Source of the DNA: Sporosarcina limicola
Lineage (GTDB): Bacteria; Bacillota; Bacilli; Bacillales_A; Planococcaceae
Assembly (NCBI RefSeq): GCF_014873855.1
Contig: NZ_JADBEL010000021.1
Span: 1 to 64,000 of the forward strand
DNA: 64,000 bases
Reading direction: 5' to 3'
Below, piece by piece: positions 17,335 through 27,089 of this stretch. Within the stretch, counting starts at the first letter, position 1. Every line of letters starts with the position of its first letter. The notes beneath the pieces are model-generated. The model made no database searches, was not told the DNA's origin, and saw only the letters and a list, made by a program, of their open reading frames with translations. Made by a program: the position numbers and the translations under genes.

Positions 17335-18501
17335 TCAAACGTTCTGCAATAGCTTTTCACTTTCTAGCTTGTCTGAAGGCTGAATCGGGAAGAGTTTGAA
17401 CTCATTAAAAATAATCGTAGAGAGCGCATCTCCGACGGTACACGTTATTTCTTGACAATACAAATCCATTTGCTGCCTCATTTTTAAAAGTTCTGCCGGA
17501 TCACTAAGAAGCTGGATTTTTTCTTTGTCAGAGGATGAAAAAGAGATTTTATGCGTCATCCCATTCTCAAGCAAAAATTGAAAGTTTACTTCTTCCGGTC
17601 CTGGTAAAAAATCGTTTACAAAGATCGGGATTCTCTTTCGAAGGGCTTCACTAATCGTGACGCCGCCTGGTTTTGTTATAATTGCATCTATTAGATCATA
17701 TAATTTATTCATTTCCATCTTGCTTTCAATATACCTCATGGGTGTAATATGAGGAGATTGAAGTTTTTCAAGTGAGTAAAACAATTTTTCATTATTTCCA
17801 CATAATATTGTAAAGTGCACTTCAGGAAGTACGTCTATCAACTTTAGCAACTCATTTGCATTAAAGTAACCTATGTTTCCACCTGCGACTAAAACATGAT
17901 TTTTAATCGGATTTGCAGATTCGGCGGACTGTTTAAATGAGGAATGGATTGGAATACCCGTCACAAATATGGTGTTCGCGTCCACACGGTATTGAGAAAT
18001 AAGTGACTCTTTCGCTTTATGATGGGGTACTAAATGATAATCAGACTCATTTTTTTCCCATACATCATTAAGAAATAAGTCCGTATACACATTAATTAGT
18101 GGTATCGGTTGGATTAGCTTCTTTTGTTTGAGTTGTCCAATAATATTGGAAGGAAAAGCATGGGTACAAACGATAAGAGATGGACCCTCTTTTTCGATTA
18201 GTTTTCTCATCTTTTTCTGGAAATAGGGAGCCGTCAAACGAAAAGGTGATTTTGACGGTTTTGGTGATTTATTATTAACGAGCATACGATAAACAGATTG
18301 ATAAGAAGATGGGGATTTGCGAATCCAGTTCATATAAAAAGAACCGATAAACTTTTCTAAGTTAGGACTACAAAAGCTTAAGAAATCCACCATTTTAATC
18401 GTTGCATTTGGATAGTGTTGACGAATGCTTTCATTGATTGTTTCAGCAACTTTTGTATGTCCAGTAGGAAATTGAAATAATGGCAGAACTAAAATTTTCA
18501 T
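17335..18501 (-). CDS. glycosyltransferase, MGDG-synthase/UgtP type
   Basis: 388 residues. N-terminal MGDG_synth-like domain (FPTGHTKVAETI near residue 12) and a GT28-type C-terminal donor-binding domain (KPGGVTISEALRKRIPIFV near 278). Enzymes of this kind transfer a sugar from UDP-sugar to diacylglycerol at the inner face of the membrane. The start overlaps the DedA stop by four bases. In one operon with a polysaccharide deacetylase and a DedA lipid scramblase/flippase-type protein, so a role in envelope glycolipid or polymer modification is likely (inference). Confidence 0.82.
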   Translation of the reverse strand: MKILVLPLFQFPTGHTKVAETINESIRQHYPNATIKMVDFLSFCSPNLEKFIGSFYMNWIRKSPSSYQSVYRMLVNNKSPKPSKSPFRLTAPYFQKKMRKLIEKEGPSLIVCTHAFPSNIIGQLKQKKLIQPIPLINVYTDLFLNDVWEKNESDYHLVPHHKAKESLISQYRVDANTIFVTGIPIHSSFKQSAESANPIKNHVLVAGGNIGYFNANELLKLIDVLPEVHFTILCGNNEKLFYSLEKLQSPHITPMRYIESKMEMNKLYDLIDAIITKPGGVTISEALRKRIPIFVNDFLPGPEEVNFQFLLENGMTHKISFSSSDKEKIQLLSDPAELLKMRQQMDLYCQEITCTVGDALSTIIFNEFKLFPIQPSDKLESEKLLQNV

Positions 18502-19115
18502 GAGGCTTCTCCTTGTCCTTGTAGTTGATTTCTAATTTTCTTTCTGACCATTTTAAACAGCGTCGAGCAGATGAATATAAATAGAAAAATGAACCCGAAA
18601 AATGAGACATAGTTAAGGGGAATATCAAACCAACTTCCCAGATAATAGCCACCGATTATGTATGGGATTGTCCATAAAATCGAGCCAATAAAAGAGCACC
18701 ATAAATATGTACTAAATTTGACGTGTGTAGCTCCGGCGAAGTATGGATTAATTTGACGTATTCCTGGTAAATAAAGCCCGAAAATAACGGTTCTTTTGAT
18801 ATTTTTCTTGTACTTTTCCTGTACTTTCATCCAGCGCGTCTCTGTTAAACCAACAAAGCGTCCATACTTTTGGACAATGGAATGGCCCATTTGTTTCCCG
18901 AAAAGATAAGCGACAATCATGCCGATAAATGTACCTAGAAAGGCACTTAACACACCATAACCTAATGATAATTCGCTAGGTATACATGCAATTCCTATCA
19001 AAACGAGCAAGGATTCCTCCGGGGCTGGAATCCCAATAATCCCAAAGAATAGCGAAAGAAATATGATTACATACCCATACATATGTAAATAATGAACGAT
19101 CGTTTCAATTGTCAT
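18498..19115 (-). CDS. DedA family membrane protein
   Basis: 205 residues, four to five membrane helices, with the DedA/SNARE-associated features: GIPAPEES near 28 and FGLYLPGIRQINPYFAG near 112. DedA proteins are linked to undecaprenyl-phosphate or phospholipid translocation. GAGGTAATT precedes the ATG. Middle gene of a three-gene operon. Confidence 0.88.
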   Translation of the reverse strand: MTIETIVHYLHMYGYVIIFLSLFFGIIGIPAPEESLLVLIGIACIPSELSLGYGVLSAFLGTFIGMIVAYLFGKQMGHSIVQKYGRFVGLTETRWMKVQEKYKKNIKRTVIFGLYLPGIRQINPYFAGATHVKFSTYLWCSFIGSILWTIPYIIGGYYLGSWFDIPLNYVSFFGFIFLFIFICSTLFKMVRKKIRNQLQGQGEAS

Positions 19116-19143
19116 AATTACCTCTAATTCTTTTTGACGTTGT

Positions 19144-19854
19144 TCATTGTCTTTTTTTATGAAGGTTTAAATCTTTCAACGAAAGAAACTCCGTGTTGTT
19201 AATTTTACACATAGCTATAAATCTTGATAAGTACTTTACCATTTCTTTTGGCGCATCCCTATCTGCTCCAGAGGTATCCCCGTTATCATGGAGAAGTAAA
19301 ATGGACCCTTCGGCAGGTTGCTGCTCAAGTAAATGGAGCTGATGGGTATCGATTTTCCAATCTTTAAAAATATGGGACCACATGATGATGTCGTATTTTC
19401 TGCTTAGCGAAAGTGTTGCTAAATTGAAGTGTCCCCATGGTGGGCGATAATAGGCGACAGGTTCTTTTGTGATTTTAGAGATTACTTTCTCGGTTGAACT
19501 AAGTTGCTTCTTTAATTGCCAAGGATTGAGTAACCAACTTGATACATGACGAAAATGATGAATGCCAATTGTATGTCCTTCTTTATGCATTCGATGAATA
19601 ATTTCAGGATGCTTTTCAACTAGTTCTCCTACCACAAAAAAGGTGGCTTTCACTTGATTCTTCTTCAATAAATCAAGCAGTTGCGGTGTGTAGTCGGGAT
19701 GTGGGCCATCATCGAATGTTAAAAGTATACCATTTTGTACAGACAATTTCTTTGTAATATGAATATTCATCATCCGTATTATACTAGTTGTGAAAACGGT
19801 ATAAAGAAGAAAAATTAAAAGAGCTACCAATAAGAGTAACAAAAAGTATCTCAA
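19144..19854 (-). CDS. polysaccharide deacetylase
   Basis: 236 residues. One N-terminal membrane helix or signal anchor (3-24), then a NodB-type CE4 domain: TFDDGPHP (metal Asp pair), a H-x3-H-type motif (HHFRHVS), RPPWGHFN and LLLHDNGDTSG. It removes N-acetyl groups from an extracellular glycan. The TTG start follows GAGGGAG. First gene of the operon with DedA and glycosyltransferase. Confidence 0.88.
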   Translation of the reverse strand: MRYFLLLLLVALLIFLLYTVFTTSIIRMMNIHITKKLSVQNGILLTFDDGPHPDYTPQLLDLLKKNQVKATFFVVGELVEKHPEIIHRMHKEGHTIGIHHFRHVSSWLLNPWQLKKQLSSTEKVISKITKEPVAYYRPPWGHFNLATLSLSRKYDIIMWSHIFKDWKIDTHQLHLLEQQPAEGSILLLHDNGDTSGADRDAPKEMVKYLSRFIAMCKINNTEFLSLKDLNLHKKRQ

Positions 19855-20125
19855 CTTACCAACTCCCTCTTGAAAAATGAGTCTTGCATATAAACGTTTG
19901 TAAGCGGAGAATGTTGCGTTCTTTATAAATCTTCATAACTTAAAACAGTGTTGCAGGAACTGAATTTGCATAGGTCATTTTTAAGCAGTAAAAAGCCATC
20001 GATATCTTAGTGTCGTCCTACTAGTATGGGGATTATACCCTGGGGGAGGAATAAATGATAGAAGATAAATCTTTCTTACCCCTATTTAATCACCTGCAGT
20101 TTATCTCTTCTTTGCGAATGGTAAT

Positions 20126-20173
20126 AAAAAAGCAATTCAGTGAACTTATCAACTGGATTGCTCTTTTTTTGAT
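20126..20173. terminator. terminator of msrA
   Basis: AGCAATCCAGT / ACTGAATTGCT stem with T-runs on both strands. Between 19855 and 20125 I see no gene. Confidence 0.8.
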
Positions 20174-20694
20174 TACCAATGGTTCTTAATAAACTCATCT
20201 CTCCCCGAAAGCGTACGGTCTTCTTCGTAATGGTCTTTTTCCTTTGTATAATAATCTTGGTGGTATTCTTCTGCATGGTAGAACGTTTCAGCGTGGCGGA
20301 TTGGTGTCACGATTGGCTTAGAGAACTTACCACTTGCCGCAAGTTTCTCTTTGGATTGTTCGGCTATTTCACGTTGTTCGTCCGTGTAATAGAAAATGGC
20401 GGATGAGTATGAATGTCCACGATCTTGGAATTGTCCATCCGTATCCGTCGGGTCGATTTGTTGCCAAAATACCTCTAGCAATTTATCGAACGGAAATACG
20501 GTGGGATCAAAGGTGATTTCGACAACCTCTAAATGACCTGAGTCGCCTTTTTTGACATCTTCGTATGTCGGGTTTTCGATATGTCCGCCCATATAACCGG
20601 ATACAACGTCGTAGATGCCGTCCCATTCTTTGAATGGTTTCACCATACACCAGAAGCAACCCCCTGCAAATACAGCTTTTTCAATAATTTTTTT
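20173..20694 (-). CDS. msrA: peptide methionine sulfoxide reductase MsrA
   Basis: About 174 residues from [10 protein letters not shown]. The active site GGCFWCM near residue 11 is the MsrA signature; [27 protein letters not shown] and the C-terminal YHQDYY are also typical. Cytosolic repair of the S-form of oxidised methionine. Two in-frame upstream ATGs would add up to 11 residues; the chosen one has GGAG 12 nt upstream and fits the family. No MsrB domain or neighbour. Confidence 0.93.
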   Translation of the reverse strand, partial: KKIIEKAVFAGGCFWCMVKPFKEWDGIYDVVSGYMGGHIENPTYEDVKKGDSGHLEVVEITFDPTVFPFDKLLEVFWQQIDPTDTDGQFQDRGHSYSSAIFYYTDEQREIAEQSKEKLAASGKFSKPIVTPIRHAETFYHAEEYHQDYYTKEKDHYEEDRTLSGRDEFIKNHW

Positions 20695-20792
20695 CATAAA
20701 ATTGAACAACTCCATCCGTGTCAACATAGTTGAATTGTATCACAGTTATAATCGTGAGAAATAGCATTTTCTTGTATTCAATCCATAAGAAA

Positions 20793-20816
20793 TAAGAGCG
20801 CCAATTAAGCGCCCTT
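20793..20816 (-). terminator. terminator-like hairpin after yjcZ
   Basis: GGGCGCTTAATTGGCGCTC followed by a T-rich tail on the minus strand, 50 bp after the micropeptide gene. Confidence 0.5.
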
Positions 20817-20866
20817 AACGTTGAGAGGTTCCTATGAGTGGGTGAGCAATAAGCATTTTGACCTCT

Positions 20867-20965
20867 TTAATAAATAAAGCTTGCGCCAATAATGATCAAC
20901 AAGATGAAAAGCACAACGAGCAAAGCAAATGAAGCACCTGCGCCTCCTCGACATTCACGTCCCAT
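20867..20965 (-). CDS. yjcZ: YjcZ-family sporulation micropeptide
   Basis: 32 residues: MGRECRGG, an AGASFALLVVLFILLIII helix and a short tail IGASFIY. This is the YjcZ (PF09680) form, small hydrophobic peptides made in sporulating Bacillales. GAAGGTGGTG precedes the ATG at suitable spacing. Supports a spore-forming host. Confidence 0.82.
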   Translation of the reverse strand: MGRECRGGAGASFALLVVLFILLIIIGASFIY

Positions 20966-21093
20966 ACATAACACCACCTTCTTTACAGACTATGCATTGT
21001 GACGTGAGAGAGATGGGGAAAAGCCGGGCATAATGACATTAAGAAGTAAGAATCATTGATGATTTTATAGTGGAACTCTGTTAATAGAACATT

Positions 21094-21138
21094 AAGTTCA
21101 ATATTTATTGAATATATTATTCGATAAATATTGAACTT
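21094..21138. promoter_or_regulatory. 45-bp near-perfect palindromic operator
   Basis: Two 21-bp arms (AAGTTCAATATTTAT...GAATA and its complement) with one mismatch and a 3-bp centre. The right arm covers the -35 box (TTGAAC, 21131-21136) of a consensus-like promoter with TATACT at 21154-21159, 17 bp apart. Placed to repress the ArsR-type regulator gene that follows. Confidence 0.75.
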
Positions 21139-21188
21139 TTTTCTGGTAGTCTATATACTATGACAAAAAGGGAGAATGGTGAATAGTT

Positions 21189-22235
21189 ATGAACATACTA
21201 AATATTACGCCGAAAGGTAGAGAATCATTTAAAGTGGAGCTTGAATATTCCTTGTTATGGGAAAGTGCATTGGGAATCGCGGCTGTAACAAACACGCCTT
21301 TGGTGGATACCTTGGAGAAGCAAAACGAATTTGAGAAATACAGTGCAATCATGTCTAGCGAACTACGATTGGAATTGGACTATGTAGAAAAAAACAATAC
21401 ATGGAAAAGTCTTCTTCAACTCCTTCATAGTTATGAAAGTTCTTCCTCTGATCTAGGAAACTTCATTGGATATATTAATCATCTGCCTGAAGTAGAGCTA
21501 AGGTATATTTGTCTACCATATCTTGGAATTGACTTTCAAGAAAAAAGGAAACTTACTGCTGAGGGAGATAGGGATTCAATTCAGTTCATGATGAAAAAAA
21601 CGGAAGAAAATAGCTTCTTTCCAGGCTATATTAATTTTATTAGCCAAGTTCCTATAGCTGAACTAAGAACTCATTTAATTAACGTAATATCTTTATGGCA
21701 TGAAGTAGTAATTGAGTCTCAGTCTAGTCATGTAAACGCTATTTTAAAAAGCGATTGTGATGAGAAAAATAGTATGATAGAAAAATTCACTTCCGAGGAG
21801 TTTGTTTCATGGGTTACGGGAGGGATTGATTATATCCCTGAACCGAGTGTACACACAGTTTTATTAATTCCTCAGATAACTTATCGTCCATGGACAATTG
21901 TGTCTGACATTGAAGAGATGAAAGTCTTTTATTACCCTGTTGCAGATGGGAACATTCACCCTACTGACACCTATCTGCCGAGTACTATTTTAATTCAAAA
22001 ATATAAAGCATTGGGGGATGAGGTGAGGTTACGAATTATTAAACTATTATCGGAGCGGGATCATTCGCTGAAAGAAATAACTGAAACGCTTGAATTAGGG
22101 AAATCTACTGCGCATCATCATCTCAAAATCCTTAGAACAGCTACTTTAGTGGAAATCAAAAATTCGAAATATCGTTTGAAAGAGAGATCTATCAATTGGT
22201 TGTCGCGTGAACTAGATTTCTATTTAAAAAAATAA
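21189..22235 (+). CDS. ArsR-type transcriptional regulator (long form)
   Basis: 348 residues. The C-terminal 85 residues are a winged helix of ArsR type (YKALGDEVRLRIIKLLSE ... STAHHHLKILRTATLVE). The N-terminal 250 residues form a large domain typical of the long ArsR-like regulators in Bacillales that sit beside MFS pumps; its ligand is unknown. ATG 21189 lies 30 bp after the -10 box. It is followed by an MFS gene in the same direction, so the pair probably forms an autoregulated efflux unit. Confidence 0.8.
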   Translation: MNILNITPKGRESFKVELEYSLLWESALGIAAVTNTPLVDTLEKQNEFEKYSAIMSSELRLELDYVEKNNTWKSLLQLLHSYESSSSDLGNFIGYINHLPEVELRYICLPYLGIDFQEKRKLTAEGDRDSIQFMMKKTEENSFFPGYINFISQVPIAELRTHLINVISLWHEVVIESQSSHVNAILKSDCDEKNSMIEKFTSEEFVSWVTGGIDYIPEPSVHTVLLIPQITYRPWTIVSDIEEMKVFYYPVADGNIHPTDTYLPSTILIQKYKALGDEVRLRIIKLLSERDHSLKEITETLELGKSTAHHHLKILRTATLVEIKNSKYRLKERSINWLSRELDFYLKK

Positions 22236-22255
22236 ACCATGTCTAGGAGTGATGG

Positions 22256-23476
22256 ATGATGACCAAGCGGATACTGAATAATCGAGGCTTTGTATCCTTG
22301 TGGGTGGGAACCGCAATTTCAGAGTTAGGTGGCTCTTTCGGAACATTTTGCAATTCAATCATTGTATATGAACTTACTGGTTCTAAACTGGCTTTAGGGA
22401 GTATGTGGTTACTGTATTTTATTCCTTCTATTTTATTGCAGCTAATCAGTGGACCGTTCATCGATAGATGGAGTAGAAAACGGATTATGGTTTTCTCTCA
22501 GTGGGCAAGGGCGTTGGTCTTTCTTGTTCCATTGTTATCTATTGCATTCGGAACTATAGAAGTGTGGCATATTTATATGGTGCAAATCATCATTGGGCTT
22601 GTCACTCCGCTTTATGTTCCAGCAAGTCAGGCCATTACTCCGACAATCGTTTCAAAAGAGCAGTTAAGTCAGGCCAACGCTTATCTTGACGGGACGACAA
22701 GATTGATGATGTTCTTAGCGCCAGTATTGGGCGGCATCGTTATTGAGTATATAGGAACTGAAAATACATTGTTCTTTGTCTTCCTATTGCTTATTTTAAG
22801 TGGATTTCTTCTTTTATGGATTAAAGAACAAAGAATGTTAGTTGAAATACGTAAAACGTGGTTTGAACAATTCAAGGAAGGGATAAGCTATTTCTTTAAA
22901 GAACGGACAATTGTTTGGTTGGGAATATTCCTTGCGTTTGTACAATTTGGTGTCGGCGTTACAATGGTCATTAATTTACCTTATATTACGGATGTATTAA
23001 ACGGCAATTACGAAGATTATGGACTGTTTATGGCGGGCTTTCCATTAGGTTACGTAATCGGATCTATGCTAGTTGGCAAACTGAAGTTCCGGAGTCGAAG
23101 AGTGTTGATGTTAGGATCTTTAGTAATCGGTGGGTGTACGTACATTTCGCTGGGTGTAGTGAACACGTTATACCTAGCAATTCTTATTGAAATTATTGCC
23201 GGCATTGCGCTGTCATTCTTTTCTATTCATAACACAACATTTTTTCAACAAACGATTCCAAATCATTTGATGGGCAAAGTAATGTCTGTTAGATTAGTGA
23301 TTATTAGGGGAGTCATGCCTCTTGGAGTTCTTGTGGGCGGCGTCTTTAGCGAACTTTGGGGAGTTCGAGCATTGTATATAGTGATTGGTTCTATAATCAG
23401 TTCAGTTTCTATTATAGGAATTCTCTTGCCTTACTTTAAATTTATAGACAGGGTATCACATGCAAAAGAAGTTTAA
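22256..23476 (+). CDS. MFS transporter
   Basis: 406 residues with about 12 membrane helices. N-terminal motif A form FIDRWSRKRIMVFSQ near 68 is that of the MFS_3/YfmI-type group of drug and macrolide efflux proteins. GGAGTGATGG precedes the start, and an alternative ATG is one codon downstream. Follows the ArsR-type regulator by 20 bp. Confidence 0.85.
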   Translation: MMTKRILNNRGFVSLWVGTAISELGGSFGTFCNSIIVYELTGSKLALGSMWLLYFIPSILLQLISGPFIDRWSRKRIMVFSQWARALVFLVPLLSIAFGTIEVWHIYMVQIIIGLVTPLYVPASQAITPTIVSKEQLSQANAYLDGTTRLMMFLAPVLGGIVIEYIGTENTLFFVFLLLILSGFLLLWIKEQRMLVEIRKTWFEQFKEGISYFFKERTIVWLGIFLAFVQFGVGVTMVINLPYITDVLNGNYEDYGLFMAGFPLGYVIGSMLVGKLKFRSRRVLMLGSLVIGGCTYISLGVVNTLYLAILIEIIAGIALSFFSIHNTTFFQQTIPNHLMGKVMSVRLVIIRGVMPLGVLVGGVFSELWGVRALYIVIGSIISSVSIIGILLPYFKFIDRVSHAKEV

Positions 23477-23646
23477 TCGAAGTCCGGTATTTCGAATCAT
23501 CTGTTTACCAGGACTTGTGAAACATGATGAATGTGGAATAGGATAGCGGTTGTGATTTATCATGGTATAATTGGTACAGCAATATGCAACAAAGAAGCTT
23601 CCCATTCGTCATTATAGGTAGATCATTTTTTGGAGGAATTTAAAAC

Positions 23647-24606
23647 ATGGAAGATCATTATGAAGGACCTGTGCCGAGAAGAAGAAAGAAAAAGAAACTT
23701 CGTTTAGGACGGGTCATTTTTACAGTCTTTACACTATGCTTCATTGGAATCGGATTCTATTCATATAGTCAATATAATGCAGGTAAAGCATTGGCAAGGG
23801 GCAATGCAATCGATCCTGGTCCATTTAAAGGGGATGCAGTAGATCCCAAATATACGTCAGTTGAAAATTTTTTACTTCTTGGTGTAGATAATGATGGTAG
23901 CGGCAAATCTCGCACGGATACGATGATGGTGTTGTCATGGGACAAGAGTGCTGGAACGATGCGGGCCATTTCATTCATGCGAGACATTTATGCAGATATT
24001 CCAGGATATAAATCGTACAAACTGAATACTGCTTATTACCTTAACGGCGTCCAATCTACGAAAGATACTATAACAGGCATGTTTGGCGTGCCGATTCATC
24101 ATTACGCAATCATCGATTTTGATAATTTCGAATCCATCGTAGATATCGCTTTTCCAGGCGGTGTAGAAATCGATGTTAAGAAAGAAATGTCCGAAAAAAT
24201 CGGTGTTACACTGGTGCCAGGGAAAAAACCGTTGAACGGTAAGGAATTACTAGGGTATGCTCGATTCCGTGCGGATGCGGAGGGGGATTTCGGACGTGTT
24301 GCGCGTCAACAGGAAGTCATTTCGGCGATGAAAGCGGAAGTTATCCGTCCAGGCATGGTTTTCACTGTACCAAAACTAGCGGGAGCAATTTCAGGCTTTG
24401 TTAAGACGGATTTAACGGCAAAAGATGAAATCTCACGTGCAATCTCCCTTCTATTGAAAAAAGGGGCGAATGTTGAAACAATGACAGTACCTGTGGAAGG
24501 TACCTATTCATTCAAATCGTATTCACATGCTGGTTCAGTTATTGAATTGGATGTTGCTAAAAATAAAGAGGCCATTGCAAAATTTCTCACCATGCAGCTG
24601 GATTGA
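23647..24606 (+). CDS. LytR-CpsA-Psr (LCP) family protein
   Basis: 319 residues. Basic cytosolic head (PRRRKKKKLR), one membrane helix (about 22-42), then an extracytoplasmic LCP domain (about 75-225) with SRTDTMMVLSWD, the catalytic-site Arg of FMRDIYADI and YARFRADAEGDFGRVARQQE. LCP enzymes attach anionic polymers such as teichoic acids to peptidoglycan. TGGAGGAA precedes the ATG. Which polymer it serves cannot be told here. Confidence 0.92.
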   Translation: MEDHYEGPVPRRRKKKKLRLGRVIFTVFTLCFIGIGFYSYSQYNAGKALARGNAIDPGPFKGDAVDPKYTSVENFLLLGVDNDGSGKSRTDTMMVLSWDKSAGTMRAISFMRDIYADIPGYKSYKLNTAYYLNGVQSTKDTITGMFGVPIHHYAIIDFDNFESIVDIAFPGGVEIDVKKEMSEKIGVTLVPGKKPLNGKELLGYARFRADAEGDFGRVARQQEVISAMKAEVIRPGMVFTVPKLAGAISGFVKTDLTAKDEISRAISLLLKKGANVETMTVPVEGTYSFKSYSHAGSVIELDVAKNKEAIAKFLTMQLD

Positions 24607-24632
24607 TGAGATGATTTTGAAGGAGGATGCAA

Positions 24633-25853
24633 ATGAACTTCGATGAAGAGGTACGACCATCAACGCGTGTGGAAATTGAAAATAGAATTGGGCGAACATC
24701 GAGTTTAATCCTTTTTCTTGGTGGGCGAAGTACGTTGTTTGTCCTTGTTTCCGTCCTGTTAATTGGCTTGATCATTCTCGTCTTCAATCGGGTATCCTTC
24801 ATCTTTTATCCGATTACGGTGTTCTTCTCGACCGTCGTGCTGCCAATCATTCTAGCCACCATTGCATACTACTTATTGAGGCCCATACTGCGTTTATTGG
24901 AAAAGATGAAAATCCCTCGTATATGGGGAATCCTTATTATTTTCATAGGGGCGATTGGACTCATTACATTATTGGTCGTTCTCGTATTTCCATTTTTAAG
25001 AGAGCAATTTCATAATCTGGTCGATGAATTCCCAACGTATTTCAGGCAACTCTTAGTGACGGTTGACGAATTTTTACGCACTTCTATATTCGCATCTTAC
25101 TACGAAGGACTTGGTATTAATGCATTGTCACTTGTTGATACAGCACCTGCGAATATCGGTAAATTTTTTGCCGACACTGTCGGTGGAATTGCCAGTGGCA
25201 TAACATCCTTCGTTTCGGCATTGACAGGTTTCATCCTAGCAATTGTGACTGTACCGTTTATTCTTTTCTATCTACTGAAAGATGGAGAAAAATTGCCGCA
25301 ACTTATCCTAAGAATGTTACCTCCGCGTATGCGTAATGACGCTGAAGTCATTTTTAGGGATGCAGATCGACAAATTAGTTCTTATATACAGGGGCAGATT
25401 CTTGTCGCCATCTGTATAGGTGTTATGGTTTCCATTGGATTCCTCATTATCGGGATGAAGTATGCACTGTTACTAGGCGTCTTAGCAATGTTTACGAGTG
25501 TCGTCCCTTATCTGGGTCCACTGATTGCTATTACTCCCGCTGTCATCATTGCGATTGTCACATCACCTTTTATGCTTTTAAAGCTTGCGGCCGTATGGAC
25601 GATTGTCCAGTTGATAGATGGGAAGTTCATTTCACCGCAAATTATGGGTAAATCATTAAAAATTCATCCGATCACGATTATTTTTGTCTTATTAACTGCA
25701 GGTTCGCTAATTGGTGTGCCAGGTGTCATTCTCGGGATTCCAGCGTATGCATTATTGAAAGTGGTCGTAACCCACGTGTTCAAATTGTTCAAATTAAGGC
25801 TTAATAAATATGAAGCCGATGAAATTTACCATTATGAGCAAGTGGAAGACTAG
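24633..25853 (+). CDS. AI-2E family (UPF0118) transporter
   Basis: About 406 residues, eight likely membrane helices, with the family's central loop and a conserved end (VVPYLGPLIAITPAVIIAIV ... IVQLIDGKFISPQIMGKSLKIHP). Members export AI-2-like molecules or act as Na+/H+ antiporters; substrate here is unknown. The second ATG is chosen because AAGGAGG is 6 nt before it; the first ATG lies inside that site. It follows the LCP gene by 26 bp and may share its transcript. A hairpin follows at 25889. Confidence 0.85.
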   Translation: MNFDEEVRPSTRVEIENRIGRTSSLILFLGGRSTLFVLVSVLLIGLIILVFNRVSFIFYPITVFFSTVVLPIILATIAYYLLRPILRLLEKMKIPRIWGILIIFIGAIGLITLLVVLVFPFLREQFHNLVDEFPTYFRQLLVTVDEFLRTSIFASYYEGLGINALSLVDTAPANIGKFFADTVGGIASGITSFVSALTGFILAIVTVPFILFYLLKDGEKLPQLILRMLPPRMRNDAEVIFRDADRQISSYIQGQILVAICIGVMVSIGFLIIGMKYALLLGVLAMFTSVVPYLGPLIAITPAVIIAIVTSPFMLLKLAAVWTIVQLIDGKFISPQIMGKSLKIHPITIIFVLLTAGSLIGVPGVILGIPAYALLKVVVTHVFKLFKLRLNKYEADEIYHYEQVED

Positions 25854-25888
25854 AGGCTTCTCTGTCATCTGGGAATAGTTACTTACAA

Positions 25889-25921
25889 ATGCGCCTATGA
25901 ATTAGGCGTTTTTGTTTTTGA
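25889..25921 (+). terminator. rho-independent terminator
   Basis: GCGCCTATGAATTAGGCGT stem followed by TTTTGTTTTTG. Confidence 0.7.
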
Positions 25922-26085
25922 TTTTATAGTTAATTCGCAACTAGAAATTAGGATTGTAGCTTGCCCTACGACTAAGGTCTGAGAAGAAATCGCTTCTCAA
26001 GTCTATTGGAAGATAAGTCCATTCCTTTATAATGAGTTATGACGGATAAAATATGAATTCGATTAGAAAATAGGGGGTAGAAGAA

Positions 26086-26868
26086 ATGCGGAATAAGTTG
26101 CTGGTTATTGTCTTCCTTTTAATTGTGGGTGTCGTTGGAGGTCTGTATGCGAAAGATTTATTTTTCGGAACGAATGACACGAAAAAAACGATTCAAGATA
26201 TTTCGTTTACGAATATTGATGTGGAGACAACGAATGCTTCGGTCGAAATTCGTCCGACGAAAGATTCCATTGTGACCGTTGAGGTGTCAAATCAAAACGA
26301 GAAGAAGCGTAAATATACGCTCAAAGCAGATGTGAAAGGAGATACGCTTTCTGTTGAATTAAAGAATAAGTGGAATGGGTTGTTTAGTTTCGGTTCTAAT
26401 TCATATACAGTAGTTATCTTGGTTCCTGACAAGGACTATAAAACCATCCAAGTTGAAAGCGATGTTGGAAAGATTAGCGTGGAAAACCTGAAGACAGATA
26501 ATCTCCAATTGGAAACAGACGCTGGAACAATTAATGTGAAAAATGTAGATGCGAAAGCTGTTGGTGTGAAAACCGCAGTTGGTAAAATCGACCTTGATCA
26601 CGTTGAGGGAACAATTATAGGGAAAACGGATACAGGTATGATAACGATTGTAACGCCCCATTTAGATCGCGCAATTGACTTGAAAGCAGATGTCGGGAAG
26701 ATTATGATTAAAACAGAAAAAGAACCGACGAATGCGACAATTGAAGTAGAAACGAGTATCGGTACAATCGATGTTTTTGGAGCGAATGATAAGAAGACGG
26801 TATTTGGCAAAGGTGAACATTTGATTCACTTAGAGACGGAAGTTGGTAAAACCATTGTGACGAAGTGA
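26086..26868 (+). CDS. DUF4097-type beta-helix membrane-anchored protein
   Basis: 260 residues. One N-terminal signal anchor (4-24) then a beta-helix-like repeat domain: units such as VESDVGKISVENL, LETDAGTINVKNV, VKTAVGKIDLDHV, GKTDTGMITIVT recur every 17-22 residues. That pattern is DUF4097 (PF13349), often found beside envelope-stress systems in Bacillales. Probably outside the membrane. Function unknown. Confidence 0.8.
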   Translation: MRNKLLVIVFLLIVGVVGGLYAKDLFFGTNDTKKTIQDISFTNIDVETTNASVEIRPTKDSIVTVEVSNQNEKKRKYTLKADVKGDTLSVELKNKWNGLFSFGSNSYTVVILVPDKDYKTIQVESDVGKISVENLKTDNLQLETDAGTINVKNVDAKAVGVKTAVGKIDLDHVEGTIIGKTDTGMITIVTPHLDRAIDLKADVGKIMIKTEKEPTNATIEVETSIGTIDVFGANDKKTVFGKGEHLIHLETEVGKTIVTK

Positions 26869-26973
26869 TTATTAGGTTCTGTCCGTCAACGGAAGGAGCT
26901 TTTATGCTAGTAATTATACGGTGCGGAGAGTGCAACAGTCAGTTTTCTAATAAACCGGCAGTGTAACGTTGAA

Positions 26974-27015
26974 AATACCCCATTCAAAAGTTAATTTATT
27001 GGATGGGGTATCACT
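26974..27015. repeat. inverted repeat, terminator-like
   Basis: ATACCCCAT ... ATGGGGTAT arms with a 20-nt A/T-rich loop, between the DUF4097 and yfkAB genes. Possibly a terminator on the minus strand side; no gene is seen in 26869-27089. Confidence 0.45.
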
Positions 27016-27089
27016 ATGCTCTTGCGAAATTTCAGTTGGAAGTGCATACTATTTTAGTATCGTACTATATGTATAGGAGCTAGTTAAAA

